This document shows, one piece after another, positions 35,176 to 47,014 of a stretch of DNA of 64,000 bases. The stretch's first letter is position 1. Each line of letters begins with the position of its first letter. This DNA comes from Glutinoglossum americanum. Its lineage: Eukaryota; Ascomycota; Geoglossomycetes; Geoglossales; Geoglossaceae. The notes below the pieces were generated by a model. The model did no database searches, had not been told where the DNA came from, and worked only from the letters and a program-made list of their open reading frames with translations. The stretch is taken from positions 54,155 through 118,154 of the forward strand of contig JAGHQL010000073.1 of assembly GCA_020080175.1 (NCBI GenBank), read 5' to 3'. A program made the position numbers and the translations under genes.

Positions 35176-36412
35176 ATGAGTCTCCTCACCAGTATGCAGA
35201 GATACTACCGATATTCTCAGGAATCGCCGGCCGGGCCTCAGGATGAAGACTCGAGCCCCGATGATGTCCTGCTTGAGAAGGTGCCGCAGATATGGCATCG
35301 ACAATCGTTTTGGCGAGGTCACGTTCGGGCTATCTGCATCCACTCGATCGTTTTTTTTCTCTACCTCACGACAATAGCGACCCTGATTTCTTGGAACTTG
35401 CGCTTGCATGCGCGCCTTCGTCGCAGTCTCCTCGTCTGTAGGTCTTCACTCCCACACATAGGCCGGTCGGCTGCGTAGCTTCACTCAAACGACTTTCGCG
35501 AAAAGCGGCGCGTTTACTGACCTATACCAGCTCCTGCGAATGAAGTTGTTGAGTGGGAAGTCGGCGAGTGGCATTCCGGCGACGGGCTTCATGAACCGTA
35601 TGTGGGGTACCCTCGCCCTGAACTAGAAGAGGCATGGGCAGGTCTCCTAGGCAGTACGTTCTATCGACTACGTGGAAATTTGATGGTCCTGACTTTTGCT
35701 CGTTCCAAGACATGAATGTGCGTCTCTCGCTGGAAGACTTAAAGGCGCACGGCCGTGAAGAAAACGCCATCGCTTTACCTGATGGCTCGGGCTATCTTGG
35801 AACACTGCACGTGTACCATGAGCTCCACTGCGTCGTAAGCGCCTCGCAGGCCCTTTCCTAGACTGCAGCTAACAATCGCCAAGAGGTGGCTTCATAAGTA
35901 CCTATACCAAGAGCAATATTTCCCCGGTCTTGACGACGACCTGAGAGCGAAAAACAAAATTCACAGCGGTGAGGACCCCCATCTCCTCTTACAGCATCGC
36001 TATCCACCTCTTATATTTCCCTTGGAGAGTGCCTCAATCCCCATTCATTGGCTAATCCTTGACTAGAGCATTGTATCAATACGTTGCGCCGCTTCGCCAT
36101 GTGCCACGGAGATGTCGGCCTCGTCACGTATAGCTGGAATCCCAACAGCCGCAAACCGGCGGCCAACGGGACGGCCCACCAATGCATTAATTGGGATCCA
36201 TTGGCCAAGTGGACCAAAGAGAGGGCGGTTGACATGTTTAAGCCCGGTTTTCTCGTTCATCCCACTCTAGGTATGGGACTCCCAGATTTCACCTTTCTGT
36301 CCGAATTGGACTCACCAACCGTAACGAAAACTATCTATGAGCGCTGGGTTGAACCCGCTAATGACTTTGTCTTTCTGAAACAGGGCCAGCCTATCCAGAC
36401 GGCGAGCCTTAG
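35176..36412 (+). CDS. UstYa-family (DUF3328) oxidase, cluster copy 2
   Basis: Six exons give 275 residues with no disruption: 35176-35437, 35531-35653, 35710-35834, 35884-35968, 36067-36270 and 36384-36412. The N-terminal anchor is the stretch CIHSIVFFLYLTTIATLISW. The extracellular/lumenal part has PYVGYPRPELE, then GYLGTLHVYHELHC at the end of exon 3, EHCINTLRRFAMCHGD in exon 5, HQCINW, MFKPGFLVHP and a PAYPDG end. The HxxHC pair is the family's proposed metal/oxidant site. Intron positions match those of copy 1 at every junction, so the two are duplicates that have diverged. Ustiloxin needs two such proteins (UstYa and UstYb) for the ring, so a pair flanking the precursor fits a full dikaritin pathway. 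It starts 1.25 kb from the precursor on the opposite strand. Confidence 0.93.
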
Positions 36413-36941
36413 ACCCTGAGAGGCCACTACGTCGGTGTTGAGGGTCAGAAAACAGCGCCACGGGCACAATGGGGTTTCGAGCTGCAGGGCTACAGAGGTG
36501 ATATATATAGGCTGTGGAATCGAGCATCGGGCGAGAACAAATTGAATTTATTCTATCTACGAAATTGGCGGGTTTCGGGGTTTTTTACGCTATGAGGGTC
36601 GCAATAGAAGTCCTGGGAGACTACTGTATCAATAGTAGGGATGAACAAACGGAAGGATAGGGATCAGAGGCGTCATATTAGCGACCGACAAGACTGTTGC
36701 ATCGATAAACAAGTTCTATTACTGCGATGTAATGCGAAGTCTAACCTTTTAACTGCCACCACAACCTATAGCGACTAGCGCGGCTCATAATATCCGGTGG
36801 CCGCTGGCCTCCTCGCAGCTCAGCCGAGAATCCACAGGTCACCTCACGGGACGCTCTATGCCCTGTTCCGGCCGCGGATATTCCTATCCAGCCTTACCGC
36901 TAGTTCTGCCTCTAGTTTTCCCTACTTTCACGCATGTTATG
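36413..36941. other. Convergent spacer
   Basis: 3' flanks of UstYa copy 2 and of the giant NLR gene. Nothing else seen. Confidence 0.4.
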
Positions 36942-39900
36942 CTAGTTTGTCTCCTCTTCCCGTACATCACTCATACAATCCTCCTCCTCCTCTTCCTGTA
37001 TATCACTCAGAAAACTAACCCCCTCCTCTTCCCGTACATCGCTCATACAATCATCCTCCTCCTCTTCCTGTATATCACTCATAAAACCAACCTCCTCCTC
37101 TTCCCATATATCGGATCTAGAACTGTCCAACCAGCCCTCGACGCTATCCCATGACCGCCGCCTGCTTGGCCGTTCGAAATTGGTAACGGGGGCCAGCTTG
37201 GGGTGGATTTTTGTTGGGTCCTTGTAGAGGACCAACGCTTTGCATCTGCGCTCTCTCTTAGTACGCTTCATAGCACCTATCAGTAGCCGGATGGTGGCCT
37301 TTTCTCCTCTCAATACCGCCCAATGTATCGCGGTCAAGCCGTCGGAATCCTTCGCTTCGATGTCAGACCCGGTTTCTGCCAGTATCAACCTGACTATCTC
37401 AATAGAGGCCCCGTCAGCCGCCCAATGGAGCGGAGTCGCCTTCCGGTCGTCCAGTGCCCTAGTATCAGCCCCGGCGCTCAACAGCAGCCTGACTGTATCG
37501 ATGTGCCCCGCTTTAGTGGCTAAATGTAGTGGAGTCGCGTCGCGGTTGTCGAGTGCGCCCACGTTGAGTGCCCGCACCGCCCAGTTGTCCTGTGGGCTCC
37601 CATTAAGCTCCGTTCCCAGCAGCAGCTCGGCAGCCGTCACCTGCCCCCACTCTGCTGCCTTATGCAGTGCGGTCTGTCCGCCAGGATCCCTCGCCATTAC
37701 ATCGGCTCCATATTCTAGCAACAGCGATACCACATTCCCGATGCCACACGAGGCCGCTAAGTGCAGAACTGTCTCCACATTGCCGCCCTGACTACTCGGG
37801 TCTGCTTCGTTACTTAGTGGCGGACGAACTGCCCCAACACAACAGCACGCTCTTCCCTGCGGCACCGCCCATTCATCATTCAATTGAACCTTTGGAACGC
37901 TAGCTTCATTCTCAAGAAGTAGCCGGACTACCGCCTCATCGCCTCCCCGAACCGCATGGCGCAATACCGTCCATCTATTCTTATCTTGGGCCTTCGGGTC
38001 CGCTCCGCTCTTGAGCAGTATCTGGACAACTTTTTGGTCGCCTTCCCAGGCTGCGATATGTAGAGCTGCTATCCCGTCCTTATCTCGAACATTCGGGTTC
38101 GCTCCATTCTCGAGCAACAACTGAACTACCCGATTGTGGCCTTGGGAAACTGCAAAATGTAGAGCTACCGACCCATCATTATTCTGAGCATTCGGGTCTG
38201 CTCCGTTCTGGAAGAGAAATAGAATGACCTGTTTGTAGCCCTCCCAAGCTAGGAAATGCAGAGCTACGGACCCTTTGCTATCCCGAGCATTCGGGTCTGC
38301 TCCGTTCTTGAGCAGTAACTGAATAGCCTGTTTGTGGCCTTTCGAAGCTGCAAGGTGTAGGGCTACGGACCCATCGTCATTTTGAGCATTCGGATCTGCT
38401 CCATTCTCGAGTAGTAGCTGAACAACATCTGCATTGCCTATCTGAGCTGCGACGGATAGAGCCGCCAACCCACCCCCATCCCGAATACCCTGGTCTGCTC
38501 CAGCCTCGAGCAACAACTGAATGATCTGCTCGTAATCCCCACGCACTGCGATGTGTAGAGCTGGCGACCCATTGCCATCTTGAATATTGGGGTCTGCTTC
38601 GCTTTCGAGCAGTAACCGAACAACCTGTTTGTTGCCTTTCGAGGCCGCAAGATGTAAGGCAACTAGCTCGCCCCTATCCTGGACATTGGGGTCCGCTCCG
38701 TTCTCGAGTAGCAACTGAACTACCCGTGTGTGGCCTCCCCAAGTTGCAAAATGCAAAGCTACGGACCCATTATCATCCTTAACATTTAGGTCTACCCCTT
38801 TCTTGAGTAGTAACTGAATAATTTGTTCATTGCCTTCCCGGGCCGCAAGAGTTAGTGCTACCAACCCATCTCCATCCTGGACACTCGGGTCTGCTCCATT
38901 CTCGAGCAGTAACTCGACGATCTGCTTGTGGCCTTTCGAGGCCGCAAGATGTAGAGCTACTAGCCTAAGGGCACCCTTATCCCGAACATTGGGGTCTACT
39001 CCGTTCTCGAGGAGCAACTGAACGACATCTTTGTGACCCTCCCAAACTGCAAGATGCAGAGCTGTCGACCCGTATTCATCCTGGACATTCTGGTCTGCTC
39101 CCTTCTGAAGCAGCATCTGCACGAGTTGTTTTCGGCCTCCGTAAGCTGAAAAATGTAGGGCTGTCCAGCCATTAGCATTCTGGGCATTTGGGTGTGCCCC
39201 CTTCTCAATGAGTAGCGAAACCATGGCCTCGTGTTCTACGTAATGCAGCGCCGTCCATCCAACCTTATCGCGAACCTTGGCATCAGCCCCATTTGCAAGC
39301 AATAGCTGGGCAATCCCTAAGTAGCATCTGTGGACCGCCTCGTGCAGTGCTGTTTGTCCATCCTCATTTTGAGCATTCACATCTACTCCCTTGTTAAGCA
39401 ACAGCCGAACTATCGCCTCTTGACCCCTCGAAGTCCCCCAGTGTAAGAACGACCAGTAACCGTCACCCTGTGGTCCTAGTACAGGGTTGGCCCCTCTCTC
39501 GAGCAGTAGCTGCGCCACCGCCCCGTGGCCTCGCCTACTCGCGCTGTATAACACTGTCATCCCGTCGTTATCCCGAGCGTTCGGATCAGCCCCGCCGTCA
39601 AGAAGCAGCCCTACAACGATTTCATTCCCACTCATCGCTGCTCTAAACAGGGTTTCGCTTCGAGCATTTGGAACTGCCCCTTTCTCGAGGAGCAGCCGTA
39701 CCGTCGCCTCGTGACCCCTTTCGGCAGCCTTGTCGAGAGCAGTTGACCCCCAAGCATCCAAGCCTTTCACTTGGGCTCCAGTGTCGAGCAGCAGCCGGAC
39801 CACCCCCTCGTGTCCTCCCTGGGCAGCTTGGTGTAGGGCAATCTGCAAGTGATGTGAACTCAATGGTCTCCTTTGATAATCGAGCATCAGACGGGCCACA

Positions 39901-42900
39901 GCCCCATGCCCTTCTCCTAGCGCAAGCATTAGGGTGTCCAGCCATCGCTCTTCCTCAGAATACGGATAAGGGTTCTTTTCAAGCAGAAGGCCCACGACTT
40001 CGTCATGGCCTTTCCCTGCCGCCATATACAATGCATCCAACTCACCGCTCCTCCCGTCGGAGTCGGCTCCTTCGTCAAGCAGCAAGCGTACTATATTCGC
40101 GTGCCCATCCAAGGCAGCCCGGTGCAGCGCGGTTAACCGCGCGGTGATAAGGACTTCAGGATCAGCCTCGCTATCGAGAAGTCGCCGGACAACTGCTTCA
40201 TGGCCCCCATGGACAGCCACATGTAAGGGCGTCCACCCCCCTCCGTCCTGAGCATGTACGTAAGCTCCCTTATCGAGCAGTAGTTGGACAACCACGCCGT
40301 GGCCTGCCTCGACGGCCATGTGGAGCACTGTCCACCCATATCTGTTCTTAACATCCACATAGGGCGTCTTATCAAGCAGCAGCCTAACCACCGCCTCGGC
40401 CCCCTCTAAAGCAGCCAGATGCAGTGCTGTGGATCCACCCTCGCTTCGGATCATCGGGTCAGCTCCATTTTGAAGCAACAGCCGGGCTGCCGCCTCATAG
40501 CCCTCGCTAGCAGCTACGTGCAGCGCTGTCCACCCACCTAGGCCTTCATCATCTGGGTTAGCTCCATTCTCAAGTAGTATCTGGACAGCCCCAATATGGC
40601 CCCCCATTATCGCCGTGTGTAACACTGGCAACCCATCTTCACCCTGTGCACTTGGATCAGCTCCCATTTCGAGCAGTAGTCGGACCACTGCATCACAGCC
40701 GCTGCTGGCAGCGTGGTACAATGCTACGTCCTTGTTAACGTCGCGAGTCGCCGGGTCATTCTCTTCGTCGCCAAGCTCGAGCAGCAGGCGCACCGCGGCC
40801 TCGTGCCCATTCCCTGCCGCTCTCGACAAGGCTGTCTGGCCATCTATGTCTCTCAAGTCAAAGACCATGCGGCTCCACCCAAACAGAAGCCGGATCACCA
40901 TCTCATGTCCTCTCTCCGCTGCCCATGACAATGGCGTCCGGCCGTCATAATCCTCCAAGTCCGCACTCCTGTCGCCCATATCCAGCAATAGCTGTATCAC
41001 CGCCTCATGCCCATTCTCCGCTGCCCATGACAACGGTGTTCGGCCATCATGATCCTCTAAATCTGCACTTGTGTCACTCCGATCTAACAGTAACTGTACC
41101 ATCGCCTCATGCCCGTTCTCTGCGGCCCTTGAAAGGGGAGTCTGACCAAATTTGTCCCTAGAGTTAGGGTTGATGCCCTCTTGGTCAAGTAGGAGCTTGA
41201 CTATCGCTTGGTTTTGCTTTGCTTCTGCTAAATGCAGAGCTGTTCGGTAACTGGTATCATCGCAATTTAGGTCGATATCCTCTCGGGCAAGCAATTGCCT
41301 CACTATCGCTTCATGTTCCTTATCAGCCGCCCTGGACAGCGGCGACTGGGAGTCTCTATCTTTTGTGTCTAGATTAACCTGGTCGTGATTGAGAAGAAGC
41401 CTGACTACCGCCTCGTTTCCAACCTCCACCGCGCTCAAAAGCGGGGTTCGACCATTCCTATCTATGATATTTGGGTTAACTCGCTCACAGCCCAGTAGCA
41501 GCTTGATAATCCCCTCGTGCCCGCTCACTACAGCTCTAGATAATGGCGTCCAGCCGTCCTTATCCTTGATATTAGGGTCAATCCGATTTTGTTCTAGCAA
41601 CACCATAACCATCTCTTCATCCTGTTTCACCTCCGCGAGGTGTAGCGCTGTTAGTCCGTCATTTGTAACAGCATTTGCGGGAACACCACTGGCTAACAGG
41701 AGCTCGACCATAGCGGCTTTTCTTTCGTTCACGACCCGGTGCAACGCCGTCCATCCATGCTCATCCCGGGCTGAAACGTCCGCTCCTACACTCATCAAGA
41801 GTTTGACAATCTCTTCGTTTTCTGTAGCCGCTGCAGTGGCTAGTGCTGAACCCTTACCGGAGCCTCGGGCTCCAGTGCTCGCGCCTCGCGTTAGGAGAAG
41901 CTTCACCATAGTAATATCTCCAGCTGCAATTGCTGCGTGTAGAGCGGTGCCACGCTTCTCCAATGAGAGATCTAAATCTGCTCCATTATCAATTAAAATC
42001 TCAGCTACTTCACGACGACCGCGTTCCGCAGCCACCACTAGAGGGGAAGAGCCATTCCTCTCGTCGAAGCAATCAACAGATGCCTTCGCTTCAATAGCCA
42101 ATTTCGCCACACCAACAAGGCCGTGTTTCGCGGCAGTCACCAAGATTGTATTGATGAAGCTCCTCGCGTAGTCCAGCTGCTGATCGGGTAGTGAGACATA
42201 CCCATGGTAGGCGAACCAGACAGCCAGGAAACACCAGCTACACGATTGTGGGTCCTCATGGATTTGCCGAAGAAACTTGAGCAAAATTCCCTCCGCCTCC
42301 TGTGTACCTCGACTTTTCAGGTGGTGCGGAAGGTATGACAAAGCATAACTAAGCAATGGTCTGTCTTCTAAGTGGCGGACAAAGAATTCGTAATCTGCCA
42401 ATTTCCAATCCTTGAGCTCTTGGATTGCGCCTCCAGGAAAGCTTGCTCGCGATAGAGAAAGTGTAATATACTTTATACAGCCATTTGCTATTACCGTATC
42501 GCCTCGCACAACGGCAGCATTAAACGGACCTGCGCTTTCCTCGACAAGAAGGAATTCCTTGACAGTCTGATGGAGGAGTTGGACTATGTCGTTGCTAACA
42601 CTCAAGCCAGCATCGCGCTGTTGATATCGTGAGGACCTCTTCGGTGTCGTGACCTCCAGGAGTCCGCCAGACCTAGCCTTGATACCTTTTCGTAGATGAT
42701 CCAGGTTTCGATACCTCTTCGCCTTGAGAACAGTCGAGTCCAAATTTCCCGCACCAGAAACAGAGGAAATCGCAATGGCATCGCCGAATTCCTGCACGTC
42801 TAAAGGACGCCCAGCACAACTCGCCCAAGCAATCATATTTCCTGCCTCGGTTATATCGCATTTGCCTCGAGCTTCCAGCTGTCTAATTATGTCCCTATAA

Positions 42901-45900
42901 AAAGGGTAAAGATCGTCTGGGAAACCCTCAAGCCTTTCCCTTATTCCATCCCCTGTCGCACCAGAATTGACATACTCTTCGACTCTCCGCAAAACCAATT
43001 CAACCCACAAAAAGACTCCATCAGAATGCCTTAGTAAGTAGGAACGTATATATTGAAGTTCAGGACTCTGAGGGCCCAAATCTGTTTCGACAGGTTTGAG
43101 GCGAGCATCAATAACTCTCTCAATGTCGCTCATGTTCTCGTCTTGAAGGATTATTTGGCGGCAATCTTTGAGGTTTGCAAGTCTGTTCTTGACGTCGGGA
43201 GAAGGGCGGCTGGCCACTACGCTCTTAAAGACGCAACGAACATCCACTGAACAAAAATTTGATAATAAAGAGAGAATCTCCAGCCTTCCAGCTTCATCGG
43301 ATTCGTCCATTGCATCAATGATGATATAGATCCGCAAGGGAAATTCGTCAAACTTCGATAAGATTGAGAATACAACCATGAGGTCCTCGTGCGACCAGCT
43401 GGTATCGTTTCCATGTGTGTCTCTTAAGAGCCTATAGATATCTCGGATAGGTACGAAAAGCCTCTTGTCTTGGCACAAAATCTGGTATAATAGCGATTGC
43501 AACAGCTGTGAGTGATTGGTTTCAGTTTGCCCTCCCCTGTTATTGTAGAAGAAGCCAGCAACGATAGTCATATCTCTGTTCCGCTCAGCCCTCATCTGAA
43601 CTATTGGCTTCGAATCGTTGGTCCATCCCAAACGGGTAGAAATATCGCTCTCACTAAAGATTTCTGCATGCCCTTTCACACCATGATCAATCTGGAGTTT
43701 TCTTAAGATTTGTTTGGACAATGTAGACTTGCCACTTCCCGGCTTGCCTTGTATCCAAAGTATTGTTGATCCCTTAGCAACGTACCAATCGCGGAAGGCA
43801 GGGTTCTCCCAAATCCAGTCGCCGGTATCCCCTTGCCCTTCCGCAACCACTGTTTGGCGGGTATTGTATGCATGCAAGCGGAGAGAGGTAAGGCATTCTA
43901 CCAGATAATTAGCAATTAAAGTAATGGACAAGAATACAAGATGCCAACCATTCACTTCTGTTTCTTGATCAATACATGGTAAATTTTTGAGAACTTCTTG
44001 TATCTCTTCTGTCCGGCGACTTGTGACTAAAACCTTCATGACGACTTTTGTCTTTTCCATTACGGCTTCCCACAGATGGCGAAGACGCCAGAGGAATTCT
44101 ATGCAATAGTCGAGTGACAGGCTGTCGATGTTTTCGACGATAATCTGTATTTCTCTATCAGGCTTGTCATCTATTAGTTGTATTAATAGCCCGAAAAGGC
44201 TATCGAGGGAAACTAAGGCAGCCAGGGCAGAGGACGGCGAAAGCTGCTCTTCCATCGTCGGATTGATGTACCTAAATCGATCATAATTGCCACGGTCATG
44301 GTCGCTATGAAGAATCTGGGCGATAATGGAACAAAGGATAAAAGCGGGCGTGAGCCGCCGCTCCTCAGAAACGCTAGAAAGTCTGACGGACGGATCGCAG
44401 AAGAAATAGGCAAGATCCTGCATGAGCACATATGTTTTGTTCGACAGCTCTCGCACTTTGTGCAACTCCATTGATGTTGTGCTTGAATCAGGCTCTCGTG
44501 AGTACCAAAGGAACTGACATGACTTGCTAGAGACCCACGCTTTGTATTCGAGACGGCTGTCGAACCATTCCGTTAGTCCTTTATTGGTGTAAAGCTTAGG
44601 AGCCTTTGTCAAGGCTTTGAGTTTGCCTCTTGGAAAAGCCGCAAGGCACTCAGTGGAATTTAATATGGTGAGGCTGTCTGGATAAAATTAGCGCCTTGAG
44701 TTCGGTGACCAATGTCTCAGGTATCACCCAATACCACCAAAGAGGCTCACATTCTCTATGACCCGCAAGGCGCCTTCTAATAACCGTGGGCGCATCTGCA
44801 ACTAACTTCTTGATGCGTGATTCAATGATAACGTAGTCCGGATTGGAAGGATCGCTGAATTTGACGATATCAGAATGGTTTGCATCTATAGGCAGCTGGT
44901 CATCAATTTTTTCATTTGGCCCAGAGTGGGTGGCTGATATGCGAGGCACCATCATTACTCTCGGCCCAGTTCTTTTCCATTCGCCGGTCTTGGGACAACG
45001 CTGCAGGTGAAATGTTAAAATGCGCCGCATGCACACTGGGGCATTGAGCCTTACTAGGACAGTCCGAGTCTCCTTGGTTTCGTAAATGGATATAATATGA
45101 GAGTCCTTAAATGTGAAATGCCGGTAAAACATTTCGTGGAGCAGACCCAGGAATCTAGAGGATTCGCCAAGACTATTGACCAATTCCTCGTTGGGATTCC
45201 CTTTCACCATAGATGTCAGGCTTGACTGGTTAAGCCCTCTATTCGGAACACCAAAGAACAACACCGCGTAGCAGGATTTAAACACAGCTTTGTCGTCTAG
45301 GCTACCTTCAGCTGCGTAGGCAAGGGCCTGCAAGTAATATTAGGAACAAAATCGCCTTCCTAGAGGAAAGCGTAATGAGCTATGGAAATATGACACCCAC
45401 TTGCTTTATTACGAGCCCACCTAGGCTGTGCCCAATAAAGATAAGAGGCCGATATTTTTCCTAACTAAGTGAGTTCTTGGTCCCATATAAGGTTTATTCT
45501 ATGTAATAGATACATACATTCTGATGACACCGGACGGCCTTCACAGACTCCAAGAACTTCCTAGAAAATTCAAGAATCGAGGCGTTGGATTGGCTAACTA
45601 GCAGCTTGGTGTCATACCCATAAGTCAGGATTCGCGCCCCCGGTATTGTTTCCGGCAGGTAGTCTCGAAGCCACATATTCGGTCCGTTACGCGATTTCCA
45701 TGACCCAAAAGCATGCCCGGCAAGTCCAGTAATAGCAATGACACTATCCACAGAAGTCAGCCCTTATTTGTAATACACGCAATCAAATTGAGAGTAACTA
45801 CGGTCAGAGAATCTTAGTTAGAATACAACAACTTACTCGACTGTCGGGTCCTGTAGAGGATTGCTCAATGGTGTTAGGCCAAAGAAGTCCAAGTCGACCA

Positions 45901-46270
45901 CTATTGAATCCGAGCCATCTCCCACTCTTCGCTTGATGGCCGACTGAAGCCGATCCACTACTGGAGGGATAAGGAACGTAGCTGTCGCGACGAAGGACCG
46001 TTCTGAGTGGGCTGAAGCTGCAGCCGGCGCAAAAGATAATTGGAGTAAGCCGGGCCGGTCGCTGTCATCCCCCAAGTTGTTCAATATATCCCGAAACTGG
46101 CTTTCCGTTATGGCTCTAGGGATATTGGAGATCCGAAATGTGCGCGGAGATGATACGGGCGTCTTAGAACCCCAAGAGCTATTAAATCGAGAGAAGGCTA
46201 ATGCCAATAGGAAAGACAAAATCGCAGCGGCCACTGCGGTTCCGGCAGCGGCATCTAGAGACTCTGCCAT
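36942..46270 (-). CDS. Giant NLR: RRM-like N-domain, SesB hydrolase, tandem NACHT-like, ankyrin repeats
   Basis: Exons (5' to 3'): 45837-46270, 45518-45743, 45401-45460, 44751-45327, 36942-44677; all phases match and sum to 3010 residues. An N-terminal hydrophobic segment (AGTAVAAAILSFLLALAF) precedes a domain with RISNIPRAI and FFGLTPL. The SesB-like alpha/beta hydrolase (about 145-400) starts DVIAITGLAGHAFGSW and has the nucleophile elbow IFIGHSLGG with Ser near residue 232. Residues about 455-680 look like a NACHT region without a P-loop (FLWYSREPDSSTTSM where a Walker A is expected). A second NACHT follows with an intact WIQGKPGSGKST near residue 742 and Walker B-like IYIIIDAMDE. From about 1276 to 2911 there are nearly 50 ankyrin repeats, then an acidic repeated tail. 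Such NLRs are fungal immune or non-self receptors; ligand sensing by the ankyrin array is the usual model. The first in-frame ATG (46303) would add 11 residues. Confidence 0.9.
36945..37110 (-). repeat. Short tandem repeats coding the acidic NLR tail
   Basis: The 3' end of the giant NLR consists of repeated segments encoding SDIQEEEE..DCMSDVREEE, in about two and a half copies. On the plus strand they read as CCTCCTCCTCTTCC-rich units. Confidence 0.75.
37245..42150 (-). repeat. Ankyrin repeat array of the NLR (about 99-bp units)
   Basis: Nearly 50 33-residue ankyrin units with the pattern G.TALH.AA..GH..VV.LLL..GADPN. The units in the C-terminal half are more alike (NGADPNVQDxxGxVALHLAASKGHKQ) than those in the N-terminal half, pointing to recent unit duplication or exchange there. 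Confidence 0.9.
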
Positions 46271-46360
46271 ACCTGCCCACCTTTCTAAGCAAAGTCGTTG
46301 CACTCATGAGAATGACGACGTCGGTCGGATTTCACCACCAGATCGAGAATATTCTATGCT

Positions 46361-46405
46361 ATGCTCAGCCTCACTATGCTCAGCCTCACTATACTCAGCC
46401 TCACT
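46361..46405. repeat. 15-bp tandem repeat upstream of the NLR start
   Basis: Three copies of ATGCTCAGCCTCACT (third copy ATACTC...) lie about 90 bp upstream of the NLR start codon, probably in its 5' leader or core promoter. Confidence 0.85.
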
Positions 46406-47014
46406 CGCCATCCCTGCCCTCTGACACTCGGCTCTTTATATTTTCCAATCTTTTATTTTTAATTTAAATATTTTGATTACGGAAACGACAACCAGTGTTA
46501 CATAGTTATTACGCTCTTATATAGACAGATGCAGGGGCCCAACCGGTGTGTGGGAGGGCGTTGAATGAGAATGGGGCAAACCCCGTCAGGCTCATGACTA
46601 CCAAGCGATATCTCACGAATCTAGCTATTTTACGAGGGATAGAATAACAAGATTAGCTTGTCGACTATACTTTATTCAAGACCTCCTTAGGTACGATCTA
46701 ATTTCTAGTGTGATCATAAAGCAACGCAACACGTTATCCGGCCTCAGACTGACCCATGGGCAAATGTTACGGTTAAGAAGTGCAGTGGAATTCGTTTGGT
46801 ATGTAGCTAGGTGCCCCGACATGACTGACCATTTTTAGTTTTGGGAAATAGAAACACAATTGGCCGCACATGAAATGCATTCGCGCTTGATTTAGCCACC
46901 ATAATATATACGGTCTGCAAGAATAATGAGTCTGGACCAAAAATCTAGCTAGAGAGCCCAATTAAACATTTAACCAAATATAAGGAACCGAGGGGCTGGA
47001 ACCAACCAGTCAGG
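46406..47014. other. Intergenic spacer
   Basis: AT-rich sequence between the NLR promoter and the 3' end of the CorA-like gene. No gene seen. Confidence 0.4.

Noticed and set aside
37240-42171. Several long plus-strand frames opposite the ankyrin array (for example 37240-37791 and 41389-42171)
   Set aside because: They are shadows of the ankyrin codon pattern; the minus-strand frame is continuous for 7.7 kb with clear domains.
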